The notes: generated by a model not told the origin, from the letters alone. Shown: positions 22,049-33,284, counted from the stretch's first letter. The stretch: 64,000 nucleotides of DNA from Chamaelirium japonicum (GCA_947650365.1 OX393554.1:39888200-39952199), one strand, 5' to 3'. A program made the numbers and translations.

Positions 22049-25000
22049 TTATTCGTCTCTCGCTTTGAGCATGTGCCGGAATGTAGCTTTGTTTGGAAAA
22101 GGGAGTGCATGCATGAGAGGTGGTTGCCCCCAAGACAGTAAGGATTCATGCCGTTGTCGTCTTCTTGGACTGCCCCCCTTCTTTGAGTCATCAACGGTGG
22201 ACTGCCCCCCTTCTTCGAGGACTGGCGGGGCATTGGGCAACTCGTCATCCGAAGTAGAAGTGTGACCGTTGTCGGGATCCGTAATGGAGATATGATTGAC
22301 GGCAGCCATGGGTGGGTGGGTGGGTGTTGAGACGAAGTCCTCGATTGGCATCCCCAGACGATCGAACGCCGACTTCTTCTTTGATTGTTTGACTGGCCCG
22401 AGCCTCTCGAACACGGATGTGCGTTTTCGATTCGACCAGTCTTTACCACCTCTGGTTTGCTTCCGGAACAAGGCTTGGCATCGAGCCCGTCGTCGTCTTC
22501 TCCTGCTGTCTGGATGGCTGAGGTAGGTAGAGAGTGTATCGGAGATTGTCGATCCTTCGGCTGCTTCATCTGCCATCCTCGCCTCGATGTAGTTCGAGGT
22601 GAAGGTCTTCTTCGCTGCGGTTCTGATGACCAAAGGAGCTTGACTGGAGCCGATGCCTCGGCGGTTCGGGGGAATTTGCTCTCCGTTTTGAAACAGCCGA
22701 GTTTGAGTTCTCGTCATCCCATGTGGAGTTGCTGCTGGTGGGAGTGTGCCCATGGTGCTTTCCTCGTTGTAGCCAGCTCTAAACAGCAACTTGGCAGCGT
22801 TTTGCCCCCAACTCCCTTTCGGCTTGAATCCGAGTTGCTCGAGATCTGCTGATTCGACGGGTCTGCTTGGGTTCGGAGCTTCTGTCAGGCTAGGTAATGG
22901 CACCGTCATTTCTTGCAGAGTGATGACGTTGGCCTGAGATAACGACGGGGCCAGCTTCCTTGTCGGAGTAGAAGGCGATCGCTCGGATTTACGGAGCCAC
23001 TGCGGCGCGAGACGCAGGATAGGTGCCGTTTGGACCGGCAAAGGGGTATGTTGCATTGCTCTTGGCTCGAAGCTGATGCGCATCCTTTGCCTAGGTTTCG
23101 GCGTTCCTTGGACCTTGAGTCTTGCCTCGTCAGAGGGTGGCACCGGATTCACGGGAAGAGGAGTCTTGTCCTTCTTTACTTCTTCAATCTTTTGGGCTCG
23201 AGGGGCTTTAGCTGGCAGAACTTCCACGACCAGGCCCTTTGCTTGGTAGAACTTAGCATCGGCCAGGTGTGCCTTGGCCTCGTTGAATGGCTTGTCATCC
23301 GCAACTATGCACCTCTCCACGCCTTCTTCGTAGTACTTGAGGCACTGGTGCCAGGTGGATACCACGATGCCGTTCTCGTGCAGCCATGGTCTTCCCAACA
23401 GGAGGCGATATGACGTCTGGCAATCGATGATGTGGAAGAGGACCGTTGTATCCAGCGGGCCAATTGACAGCTTCAGGCGAATGATTCCGACGGTGGATTG
23501 TCCGCCCTGGTTGAACCCTTGAATGACTAACTGACTTGGTGAGAGCTGGTCGTCGGTGATGCCGAGTTGCCGCATCGTCTGGATGGGCATGATGTTGACG
23601 GTGGAGCCACAGTCCAACAGGATTCGGTTTACTGGCTTCTCTTTGATGTATCCCGAGACGTAAAGAGGTCGGTTGTGCAATCGCGTCCCGAGTTGCAGGT
23701 CCTCATCTGAAAAGGTTATCGTCGCATCACACGAGGCCACAGCTTTGCGCCTTTGATCGTCCTTCCTCTTCCTTTTGTAGCTATCTGGATCGGCCAAGGC
23801 CGCCGCCATTGCCAGGCGAGCCTTCTTCGGGAGATGCAAAGCCTCTACGAGAGGCATGTGCAAGATTGCTTCGTCGTGAGAGGCGGTGCCCCTTTCGTCG
23901 GAATCGCCTCCCTCGTCTGTGGAGTCGCCTTCTCCAGAAGTTTCACTTTCGTTCCTTCCTTCCGACGCCTCATGGACTTCGACCATGCAACAAGACACCT
24001 TGATGTGTTGGTCCGCTGGGAGGAAGTGATCTGGGAAGAACTCTTGCAAAGTTGTCGGCTCTGGAAGACTCTGCTGAAGGATATCGTCTTGGCTTGCTGG
24101 CGGTACTTTGAACGCCTTCCTTCCCGGAGTCTTGCTATTCTTCTTGTAGGTCTTCCGCTTGGTGAATCCCCTCATCACACGGTCTTGCTTGACCTTCTTT
24201 TCTTGCCATGGCTTTTGCCGCCGCGGTAGCATGACCCATGCTTCTTCGTCGGTGGATTCCCCTCCGCTAGGATGATGGTCGACAGCAGCAACTGGTTCCC
24301 TCGAAGGTACTTGTTCTTCTGGAGGCTCTACTGACTCGTCTTCCGATCCCCAGCCGGTGGGCTTGATTTCTTCAGCTGAAACCAATGGAGGCTTTGAATA
24401 GAGGACGTAATAGTCGAACTTCCCTGAAGGCTGGCCTAGCAGACCGACTTCCGGATCTCTTTGCTCGTATCTTTCCCGAAGAGCGCGTTGGGACATAGCT
24501 TGACTGGAATGGACTTGCTCTTCTCGAGGCTCTACTGGCGTGTCTTCCGATTCCCAGCCGGTGGGCTTGATTTCGTCGATTGGAACGGACGGAGGCCTTG
24601 AGTAGAGGACGTAATAGTCGAACTTCCCCGAAGGCTGGCCCAGCAGACCGACTTCTGGATCTCCTTGCTCGTATCTTTTCTGGAGAGCGTATTGGGACGT
24701 AGCATTGCTTGGAAGAGGTGCTGGCACTTCTTGAGGCTCTACTGGCACGTCTTCCGATTCCCAACTGGTGGGCTTGATTTCATTGATTGAAACGGACGGA
24801 GGCCTTGAGTAGAGGACGTAATAGTCGAACTTTCCCGAAGGTTGGCCCAGCAGACCGACTTCCGGATCTTCTTGATCGTATCTCCTTTGGAGCGCCCGTT
24901 GGGATGCAGCATTGCTTGGAAGAGGTGCTGGCGTGAGCGATGATTGCCCCCAGGGCAACGGTGTTTCCTCCTCGGAGAATGCAGGAGTACGTTGATGTCG

Positions 25001-25681
25001 CTTCGAGACTTTCTGCTGGGAAGTTGACTTAGCGATTGGCGCTTGATGGTTGATGCGCAATTTGGGCATGCTTCGTCGAGCGGCAACGAGTACCGACGAG
25101 AAGGAGCCGAAGGTGATGGACGTCATGTTGGCCGTAGCAACCTCCCCGGAGTCGATTTTTATCTTTCCTTGCTTTGCGAGCGCCATAATTCTTTCCTTGA
25201 AGATGAAGCATCTTTCGATGGGATGACTTACCACCCGGTGGTATTTGCAGAAGAGAGGGTCGTCGACACGATGCATCTGCTTAGGCCTCTTCGAAGGAGG
25301 GAGCTCTATCATCTTCTCCTGCAGCAGTTGGTCGAACATGGAGGAGACTTCCGAGTCTGGGAAAGGGTACTCCTTGGCTTCGAGCTCCTCGAGAGTCATC
25401 CTTTGTCTTGGCGGCGGAGGCGGTGGTATGGCGACTCCCTTCTTCTGATCCGGCTTGCCACCGATCTTGAGTGGTTTGGAGGTTGAAGCGACGTCAGCAA
25501 CATTGACTTGTTTCGGTTTCGGTGCCAATGGCTTGTCCTTCTTCTCTACCTTCAAGAAGTCCTTGTTCTTCGAGTCCCCGCGGTTTGCTAGGCTGAGTTC
25601 CATGTCATGGGCCCGAGTTGCGAGTTCTTCGAAAGACCGAGGCTTGATACCTTTGAGGATGTAGAGCAGACCCCAGTGCAT
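22049..25681 (-). pseudogene. gypsy-type gag tail and aspartic protease region
   Basis: The largest frame of the element (1210 codons). It begins in the gag C-terminal region (MHWGLLYILKGIKPRSFEELA), carries three tandem copies of a peptide around VGLLGQPSGKFDYYVLYSRP, and then a retropepsin-like domain: ILLDCGSTVNIMP, followed by YRLLLGRPWLHENG and STWHQCLKY. The D-[CS]-G-S motif and GRPWLH partner are typical of plant Ty3-gypsy proteases. No RT follows; the frame runs into a low-complexity tail instead. It belongs to the retroelement, not to the host. Confidence 0.85.
24390..24960 (-). repeat. Three tandem ~205-bp coding repeats in the gypsy frame
   Basis: The word GAGGACGTAATAGTCGAAC occurs at about 24401, 24605 and 24812, marking a period of about 204-207 bp. 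Each unit codes for the peptide EVGLLGQPSGKFDYYVLYS followed by EIKPTGWESED. A fourth, more diverged unit sits in the second copy of the region, near 21989. The period is close to a multiple of three, so here the protein repeat is kept in frame. Confidence 0.85.
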
Positions 25682-26933
25682 GCCTTGGGGTACACATCTC
25701 GATGGCCGAGTCTTCAGACAAGCGGTCTCGTGAATTCAGCGCGAGGTTCCTCCACCTGTCGATGTAGTCGATCACTGGCTCATCTTTCCTTTGCTTGACG
25801 GCGGTGAGTTCGGTCATGCTGACGGTTCGTCTGGTGCTGTAGAAGCGATTGAGGAACTCCCTCTCCATCTGATCCCAGCTGTCGATGGTCCCTGCAGGAA
25901 GATCAATGTACCAGTCGAACGCGTTGCCTTTGAGGGTGCGAACGAATTGCTTCACCATCTCGTCGCCATATGTGCCGGCATTATTGCAGGTCTCGATGAA
26001 GTGGGCAACGTGCTGTCTCGGATTTCCCTTTCCGTCGAAGTGCTGAAACTTTGGTGGCTGGAATCCGACTGGGAAGCGTAGCTGCTGGATTCTCGTAGTG
26101 TAGGGCTTCGAGTATGCCGCCGTGATCGGTGGAAGGCCACTGCCGTGGGAGCGCATCATGTCGGATATCAATGCTTGGACTTGCTGAGCACTCATCGCAG
26201 CCGTTGCCGGAGGTTGTGTGGCCACCGAGGCTGGCGTTGGGGAGACGACTTCCAATGGGACGGGAGCCGAGGAGAGCGCTGGTGTAACTGCTTGAATCGT
26301 CGGAACAACCTCTGCAGGAGCAGGAGTTGAAGACGGAACTGGAGAGGCGACGGGTTGGTTGACTGCTGCAGCGTCCTTCGCGCTTAGCTTTTGGAGCAGA
26401 GTGTTGATGTGACGATCCTTCTCCTCCATTAGCCGAGTAATCTGCCCCATGTGCTCGTTCATCTGCATGACTTGGAGCTGAAGAGCGGTCGGAGGATGGT
26501 GACGGAGAACATCTCGGTGTTGCATGTTCGCATCCTCGCCGTCATCATCGGAGACGTAGTTACGCCGACTTGCTTCTGGCTGATGATTGATGTTTGCCCC
26601 CTGCAGAGGAGGTGCAACGTCTGCTGGAGAACCCGAACGGGTTCGGGGTTGGGGCTGGTCCTCCCCAAACTTCTGGACATGGACTCCAGGATCGAGGCTC
26701 GTTTCTTCAAGCACCAGGGCCTCGTCGGCGCTTTGGCGAGCATCTTCGGTAGTAGCTTCCGGCACGAAGACATCCGCAAGAGTCCGTGTACGCCGAGTGT
26801 AGACGCGGACCATTGGAGGAGCATCACCCTCCGGATTTACTGGATCACCGTGTCGGAGTAGAGGAGACTCGGCGATTGGTGAGAGGCTTGGAGCAAACGC
26901 ATCGTTGTTTGTTCCGGCCATTGCAAACTTCAA
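25605..26933 (-). pseudogene. gypsy-type gag
   Basis: A 442-codon minus-strand frame starting just inside the 5' LTR. Its second half is a retrotransposon gag domain: FDGKGNPRQHVAHFIETCNNAG, GNAFDWYIDLPAG.. and MEREFLNRFYSTRRTVSMTEL are hallmark segments (first given in short form: FQHFDGKGNPRQHVAHF). The N-terminal half is Pro/Ala-rich and disordered. It overlaps the start of the next frame near 25605-25681, as expected when gag and protease are expressed from one transcript. Confidence 0.88.
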
Positions 26934-26993
26934 GCAGCTTCTTCAACCGTACGGATGAAAAGAGAAGAGGTCCCACCGGGCGTGCCAGAAATC

Positions 26994-29223
26994 TGTGGAC
27001 GCGAAAAAAAGCGTGGGTCGTCTTTATTGCGAATCACACGAGATTACAATTGTGGCCGGAACCCGGGTTGCTCGGGTGTAGCGAGTCCGAGTTGCGGCGA
27101 GTTTTGATCAGGGGATTGTGGGAAAGATCTTCTGGGGGATCCCTTTGATCCGCGTCTCCACGTGGTGTTCGTGCGAGAGCTCTGAAGGGGCTGCCCAGGA
27201 CAAGGGTTTTACAGGGAGAGGGTTTTGGAGAGGCTAAGGAATGTCCACCGTTGCTTTGTCCCTTCCGTGCTTCGCGCTTTCTCGGCTAGGGGGTTTTCAG
27301 CTTCGTTCCTTGGTCTTCGCATCTTCCTCGTTCCTTGCTTGACCTCGGTGTCCTTGATCGTCGGTTCGCGGCGTCGATCTAGCTTTTGGCGTTGGCTTTG
27401 GCTTTGGCTTTTTGGCTTTGGCTTTGCTCCGGCGTGGCTCTGGCTTTTGCTTTGCTTCGGCGCTTGCACTTGGACGTAGCTGGGAGAGACTTGCGATGCT
27501 TTCGTTCTTCCGGACTTCGCGTCGTATCGGCTAGAACGTGCGGTGCTTTTGCTCGTGGCCGGCGTAGTCGCTTGGCTTTGGCACTTGCGTTGCTTTGGCG
27601 CGGGCTTTACTGGGGCTTTGCTTTGGCTTCTTGCGTTGGCTTTAGCTTTGGCGTCAACTTGATCTTCTTCTTCGAACGACGTGGGCTACTTCTCCGTTGC
27701 TTCGACGGTTTACGTATCGACTGGACTTCTCTTCTTCTCCGGGCTTCTTTGGCGTGATCGAAGTCGAAGAATGCTTTCGAAGATGGTGGGGGTAGCACCG
27801 ATCTCCGTGCGACGGTTGTGGCGTCGGCTTTTGTTGATGAAGAAGACGAGGGTAGCGACGGTCTCCGTGCGACGGTTGTAGCGTCGGCTTTTGTTGATGA
27901 AGACGACGGGGTAGCGACGCTTCAGACGATCTGCTCCAGGCTTTCTTCTTCGTGGATGGCGCAGGTGTTAGTCGAAGACGACGGGGTGATGACGCTTCGC
28001 TTCTCTCCTCCGGGCTTTGGGGCTTGATCGGGATCGAGGATTTGTTGGAGCCGACGGGGTAGTGCCGCTCCTCTTCTTCTCCGGGCTTTTGGGCTTGATC
28101 GGAGTCGAAGGCTTGTTGGAGACGACGGGGTAGCGCCGCTCCTCTTCTTCTCCGGGCTTTTGGGCTTGATCGGAGTCGGAGCTTGTTGGAGACGATGGGG
28201 TAGTGCCGCTCCTCTTCTTCTCCGGGCTTTTGGGCTTGATCGGAGTCGAAGCTTGTTGGAGACGACGGGGTAGTGCCGCTCCTCTTCTTCTCCGGCCTTT
28301 GCTTCTGGCGTCTTCGGAGTCGAAGGGTTCTTCTTCTCCGAGCTTTCTTCTTCGTGCACGGAGTCGAAGGGATGATCTTCGTGTGCAAGGGTCTTCACAT
28401 TGATGAGGACATTCAGTAAGCCGATCCCTCGGGACAGGCTTGACTGTGCCTCGTGAAGCCTTGGGTCGATGAAGAAGCGTCTCCTCTTCTGCAGAGCTCT
28501 GACGTTTCGTCTTCAATTTCCCGACCATTTTTTCCTTCCCCCACCCCCTCTATTTATAGGCAAAGAGGTGGGGAGAGAGATATGGGAACTTTTTAATTTT
28601 AAATCCCTTTTGTATCTCTCTCATAATTACCCGGATTTTATTCATCCATTGATGAGGGGAATAAAATTTAATTGTTTTCCTTTTCTGGCGGGTGCAATTA
28701 TGGCTGGATTTTGCGCACGAAATCGATGGCGATCGGGCGCTTCGTCTTGTGCGTCGGATCGAGGGATCGGCGCAGATCCGCGTGTGTGCAGACGTCATAC
28801 GCTACCTCCCCCCGCGCATGGCGGTATTTCTTTCCTTTTCTTTCTTTTCTTTCCTTTTCTTTTCTTTCCTTTTCTTTTCTTTCCTTTTTCTTTTCTTTCT
28901 TTTCTTTTCTTTCCTTTTCTTCCCTTTCCTTGCAGGGCCGGCCGGCCCCTCCATGGGGTTCGGGTCCCAATAGGGCCGGCCCCACATGGGGTTCGGGTCC
29001 TAGTAGGGGCCGACCCCCATGGAGTTCGGGCCCTAGTAGGGGCCGGCCCCCCCCTTGAAGTGGGGTCCGCTCCTCTTTTGCTAGGTGCGAGTCGGGTCTG
29101 AGTCGTCGGGTTTGCATCCACGTAGGGACCTTCGAGTCGGGTCCGAGTCCGAGCGCATCGGGTTTGCATCCACGTCGGCACACGCAAGTCGGGTCCGGGT
29201 CCGATGAAATTCGTGTGTCTACA
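26994..29223 (-). repeat. 5' LTR of the gypsy-type element
   Basis: 2230 bp, the partner of 14369-16581. On the minus strand it starts TGTAGACACACG and ends CGCGTCCACA, followed within a few bases by the primer-binding sequence. TATA box CTATAAATAGA at the complement of 28549-28559; pyrimidine tract at 28828-28935. Confidence 0.95.
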
Positions 29224-29228
29224 GTGCG

Positions 29229-29396
29229 GTAAGAAAAGCCTGATAAGCTGGAGAATAGGAGGCAATGGCAGAGTAACCAGAGGAGTCAGGAGAGTCAGAG
29301 GTAAAGGCAGAGTAGCCAAACCTGTCCGGAGAGTAGTCATATCTGTCAGGAGGGTGATGTTCGCGCGCCGAGTAGCGCCGAACAGGAGTAGGATCC
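29229..29396 (-). pseudogene. Copia fragment, right of the gypsy insertion
   Basis: On the minus strand this codes for DYSPDRFGYSAF and similar, matching the FGYSPDRFGFATV segment of the copia linker region near 10380-10450. It continues the fragment at 14336-14368, interrupted by the gypsy element. It is a small relic flanked on both sides by CCCGACCCGACTG repeats. Confidence 0.7.
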
Positions 29397-29526
29397 ATGA
29401 CCCGACCCGACTGTAACCCGACCCGACTGTACATGTAACCCGACCCGACTGTACATATAACCCGACCCGAAAAGGGGGCCATACAACCCGACCCGACTGT
29501 ACATGTAACCCGACCCATCTCTATAA
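29397..29526 (+). repeat. CCCGACCCGACTG repeat, right block
   Basis: Four to five units of the type CCCGACCCGACTGTACATGT. The block is broken by AAAAGGGGGCCATACAA (about 29470), a word also found at 14236, and finishes with 'acccgacccatctctata', which is the same as at 14314-14331. This looks like duplicated or templated sequence around the copia fragment. Confidence 0.65.
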
Positions 29527-29785
29527 ATTGCATGTGGCTTGGCAGTAATAGTGACTATGGATCAAAGGGTTTCTGGCTGGCTGGATTGGAACTGGAATTG
29601 GTGAAGGATAGGCCAGTTAATAAAAATTGTAATCATCATATGGTGTGGGCAACTACATCGAAGCTAATCAAGAAAACCCCTTCCCAATATTGTTGTTGAT
29701 TTTCTCTGCTGTCAAATCAAGAGGAGGCATGCTTTTATTTTTATTGGGAGAAATTATAAAGAATTTCTTGTACAAGAGGGTTGTG
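29527..29785. other. Intergenic, nothing recognised
   Basis: No gene, inverted repeat or clear element was found in this stretch. Confidence 0.4.
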
Positions 29786-29788
29786 TAA

Positions 29789-30287
29789 AAGCATCTCCAA
29801 CGGCCTTCGAACTAGGAGGACCTCCTAAGCACTGTAGGTCTCATTTTGACAGCCACCTCATCAAAATATCATAGCTGAGAGAAGGTCCTCTCCAACGGCC
29901 TCCGAACTAGTATATCCTAGCCATTTTACACCAAACCCCGCCATATTTGTAACTTATCTAAACCCTCCAAATTTACATCAAATAGGTAAAAAATAGCCGT
30001 TGGACGGTGCATGCATCATTGGACATATAAAAGATTATTTGTAAAGAGATGTGGGGTTTTTTGTAAAAAAAATATATTAATTAATTCGTTCGGAGGCTCC
30101 AAATGACCTCTGTTGTATGTGGAGCCGTTCTATGTGGAGCCGTTCGGAGGCTCCGAGCAAACATGGCCCATGTGAAACGTTACGTCAGACTTCATAGCAC
30201 CAAACGGAGCCGGTTAAAGCGCCATCAATTTGCTCGGAGAGCCACGTCCTCCTTCAGAGCTCTCTTTGGAGGCCATTGGAGATGCTC
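29789..30287. mobile_element. Harbinger-like MITE (AGCATCTCCAACGG termini)
   Basis: The left end reads AAGCATCTCCAACGG and the right end is its inverse, CCATTGGAGATGCTC. The flanks are TAA (29786-29788) and TTA (30288-30290), consistent with the TWA target of PIF/Harbinger elements. Sub-terminal sequence repeats 'ctccaacggcctccgaactag' at about 29892. Non-coding. Termini resemble the element at 76-385. Confidence 0.6.
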
Positions 30288-30352
30288 TTAGGCTATTGGA
30301 AAGGGGAAAAGAAAAAGAAAGTCATAGTGCCACATGCAAGATGAGATTTTTT

Positions 30353-30801
30353 TTTTCAAAATAATATTTAATTCAATAGTAGTAGACAAGAAGTATTTAA
30401 CATACTAGCACTTTGACAGCCGCATGGTAAGCCCGTGTCGTAAAACGAGCCACACCAAAAAAAAAATCTTTCTTGATTCTCGGTTAAACATGGTATCTGG
30501 ATTACTAGGTTTAAACTCGGTATTCTGGATACTGGATTTAATCGAAAACCTTATACCAATTTTCACACTTAACCGATTTTGCATTGGAGTTTTCAGTTAA
30601 ACCCGATATCCAGAATACCGAGTTTAAAACAAGTAACCCAGATATCAAGTTTAACCAATAATCAGGGGGGGGGAAAGTTCGATGTGGCTCGCTTTATGGC
30701 ACTGACCTGCCACGTTGCTATCAAAGCACTAATATGTTAAATACTTCTGGTCCAACGCCACTGAATTAAATATTACTTTTTAAAATATTATTTTGAAAAA
30801 A
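30353..30801. mobile_element. Large foldback element, about 450 bp
   Basis: The two halves are inverse copies over most of their length. The left half has TTCAAAATAATATTT, GAAGTATTTAACATACTAG, ACGAGCCACA and CTCGGTATTCTGGATA; the right half carries the complements in reverse order. The loop is near 30560-30580. No coding capacity. No clean target duplication seen. Confidence 0.8.
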
Positions 30802-31092
30802 TCCCTTTTGAATCATGTGTATCAAGCCTCCAATAATGTGGCATTTTCTTGTACCTCTTAGGTTCGAGAGGATCGCTAAGCTGATTTTGCAGCGTTTGAC
30901 TCCTTGTTGCGAGCCGTCACATGCACTCACCCCAAAAAGGTACTGGGCCGGATGTTGTTCATCTTTTTGGGATGAGTGCATCAGACGGCTCCCAACAACT
31001 AGCGAACCTGTAGACCCCAGTGGGCCTTTCCTACGCCCTATGTCGTGATTACTGTAATCCACAGGTCAACTGACCGGGTGAAATGTACGCGC

Positions 31093-31117
31093 GGGGGGGG
31101 GGGGGGGGGGGGGGGGG
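31093..31117 (+). repeat. Run of 25 G
   Basis: An uninterrupted G run followed by AGGGAAG. It could form G-quadruplexes and its length is likely to be unreliable in any assembly. It lies about 190 bp downstream of the stop codon of the B3 gene (minus strand). Confidence 0.9.
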
Positions 31118-31302
31118 AGGGAAGAAGAAGACAACCTAAGCCACCACATTTAATCAGACTTCAATTAAACTAACACTATTCATTATCCCAGAGATTTCTG
31201 ATTTCTGAATGTATGAATAGCTTCCATTCAGACAAAGTTAAGGTGCCAACATGTTTTAGCATACACAACTTCCAATCTAAGAGATGACATCATGAACAAA
31301 TC

Positions 31303-33026
31303 CTAGCTAATCACAATAGGACTCTCGCAACTCCTGCCACTATCCGCGATCTCATCAGGGATTTCTCCGCTTAGAATCTGCACTCGGAACTTCCACTTCG
31401 TACTATCCATCAGCTCAAGAACGCAGCCATCTCCAACCTTCAGACTGTTGTCCTCTGCAAATTTCCTCCATCCCGCATCAAACCGTCTCACCGAACGGCG
31501 CCCGTAGTACATCATCTCCCAATCCTTGTTCTCGCAAGAAAGGATAACAGGACAAGAGGTGGATGGCAGAAATGGATGGAAACTCTTTGGAATTATCTGA
31601 ATTACAAAACCGAAGAGACGTGATCAAGGTGCCCTAAGTAATATTTAGGTTAGCTCAGTAAATCCAATGTGTGATCATAAACAAACTAACGAAGACGAAA
31701 AAGCCTAATCTCATCTACTTGGGTAATGCCGTAATTAACTCAAGAAACAAGATATAATCTTTGCATCTGGAAAGTTAATGCTATTAGAATGTAATTATCA
31801 AGAATGACTAAGCATAAGGTCACCCAACAATATTACTTGGTCAAATCATTTATATATGTTTAATTCCTAATTATAACCAATAAAAGATGGTCCATGGAAG
31901 TACTTCATTTCGGCTGTTTGGTTGCTTGTAGTTCCAACTATAACGTAATTCCAACCACACGAACTTCAAGCTACTACAGTTTGAACAACTATTGTTTGGT
32001 TTGCTAGTAGTTGAAAAGTTGTATTTCCAACTCCGTTGTTTGGTTCTGGTGTAGTTGTCTAGTGTTATTAGCCTTTTTGCTGTAGTTTGGTCGAGTCGAC
32101 CGTTAATACCAACTGTAGTAGTTGGAATTCACACTTTTTTTTGGTGTAGTTCCAACTAGAACAAAAGAAAGCTTGTGTAGTCAAAAGTCAAAACTATATC
32201 AATGGACTAGTGACTACAGTGGAACAAACCAAACTAGTGTAAAATGTAATTTGTAGTTTTTTTTTTTTTTTTTGAGAATCCCTCGGAGAAAGGGGAGGTT
32301 AGGCAATGACCCAAACCTGTAATGTAAGTTGTAGTTCCAACTGCAGTAGTTGGAATTACAAAATAAGCCAACCAAACACAGCCTTAGTGATGAAACTCGT
32401 AGGCACTAATGCTACAAATAGAGTATCCACATCATTATAAAGTTGAAACCTCATAAAAAAGATTATGAATGTTGGAAAGAATGGGTCATATAATTTGGTG
32501 CGTTCACAGGTAATGTGTCGGAGTTGAAGAATGCTTACCGTTTGAAATGGCGGTTGGATTTGGGACTTCGTAATCACACATGTGAAGTATGGATTCCCTG
32601 AAAGTGGAAGAATTTTATATTGCCTGGTGGATCGAGAACCAGCTGTGCTTTCTCCATATTTGTGGGAGTTAGACACCGTCTGTTGATCTGCATGTCATTC
32701 TTAAAAATAAACTTAGTTCAAAAAAGAACATTTACACAGAAATTATTAATTACGCTATGCCTCAAAGTGCAATAAGGTAGGCATAAGTAGCTCTATCAAA
32801 TTCCTCGGAATGTAATTAAATTCTACTTTACTTCTCATCCCCAAATTTAACAGTTGAGACCAAGAAATATGAGTAGCAAACTGGTAAACAATATTAAGCC
32901 GGAAAAGAAAATAGAAAGAAAAGTACCGGCATGATTAGTTGATTCTTGGGATGAAAGACTATTCTCTTCTAAAGAAATTCTGTGATGTCTATGGTGAGTG
33001 TTGGAATCATTTACTGAATAATCTAC
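31303..33026 (-). CDS. B3-domain protein, REM-like (3' exons only)
   Basis: Three exons fit in phase with GT-AG borders: 33026-32927, 32687-32539 and 31596-31303 (stop TAG at 31303-31305). Together they code for about 180 residues. The last two form a B3 DNA-binding domain: NPYFTCVITKSQIQPPFQT, then IIPKSFHPFLP, WEMMYYGRR, GWRKFAEDNSLKVGDGC and VLELMD. This order and the GW..F..DN.L..GD.CVLEL signature are typical of plant B3 proteins of the REM group, sequence-specific DNA-binding factors in the nucleus, many active in reproductive tissue. The first exon here (VDYSVNDSN...) looks like the linker after an earlier B3 domain, so upstream exons are expected, but I could not find them before the transposon-like DNA beginning at 33285. 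The gene may be truncated or have a long intron. The 942-bp last intron holds a MITE (31912-32383). Confidence 0.8.
31912..32383. mobile_element. MITE in the last intron of the B3 gene
   Basis: Left end GGCTGTTTGGTTGCTTGTAG, right end inverse with GGCTGTGTTTGGTTGG; 'gtagttccaact' and 'agttggaatta' occur near both ends. The GGCTGTTTGG-type terminus is common among plant hAT-like MITEs, but the flanking 8-mers do not match, so the superfamily is uncertain. The intron boundaries are unaffected. Confidence 0.6.
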
Positions 33027-33284
33027 CTGAAAATAATGTTTAAGAGAATAAAACATGAGAAAGTGATGAAAAATATTTATGCATCCCGCTAAATAAAAAG
33101 CTATCGAAAATATCATGTACTTGATTAACTTTTTGTTATGCATGAGACAGTACTCCGGTAAAGAAGATCTTATTCAATAAAAAGACTTGGCGACTAAAAT
33201 GATTCATCATTGAGAAATAAAGTACAACAATATTGAGGCTTCTAGCTTTTCATAGTTGTTTTGTGGGGACCCTCCACACAAGAG

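Larger units (their letters stand above)
14369..29223 (-). mobile_element. Ty3-gypsy-type non-autonomous LTR retrotransposon, looks structurally complete at its ends
   Basis: A 14.9-kb insertion with LTRs at 26994-29223 (5') and 14369-16581 (3'), each with TG...CA ends, and the exact 5-bp duplication GTGCG at 14364-14368 and 29224-29228. Next to the 5' LTR is a primer-binding-type sequence (TGGCACGCCCGGTGGGAC, minus strand, about 26970-26987), and next to the 3' LTR a purine tract (GAGGGGGCATT). The interior codes for gag and an aspartic protease of the plant gypsy type; I recognise no reverse transcriptase, RNase H or integrase. The two LTRs differ by about 1-2% by eye, so the insertion is young, probably within about a million years under usual plant rates. 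The rest of the interior is repeats and GC-rich filler. Confidence 0.93.
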
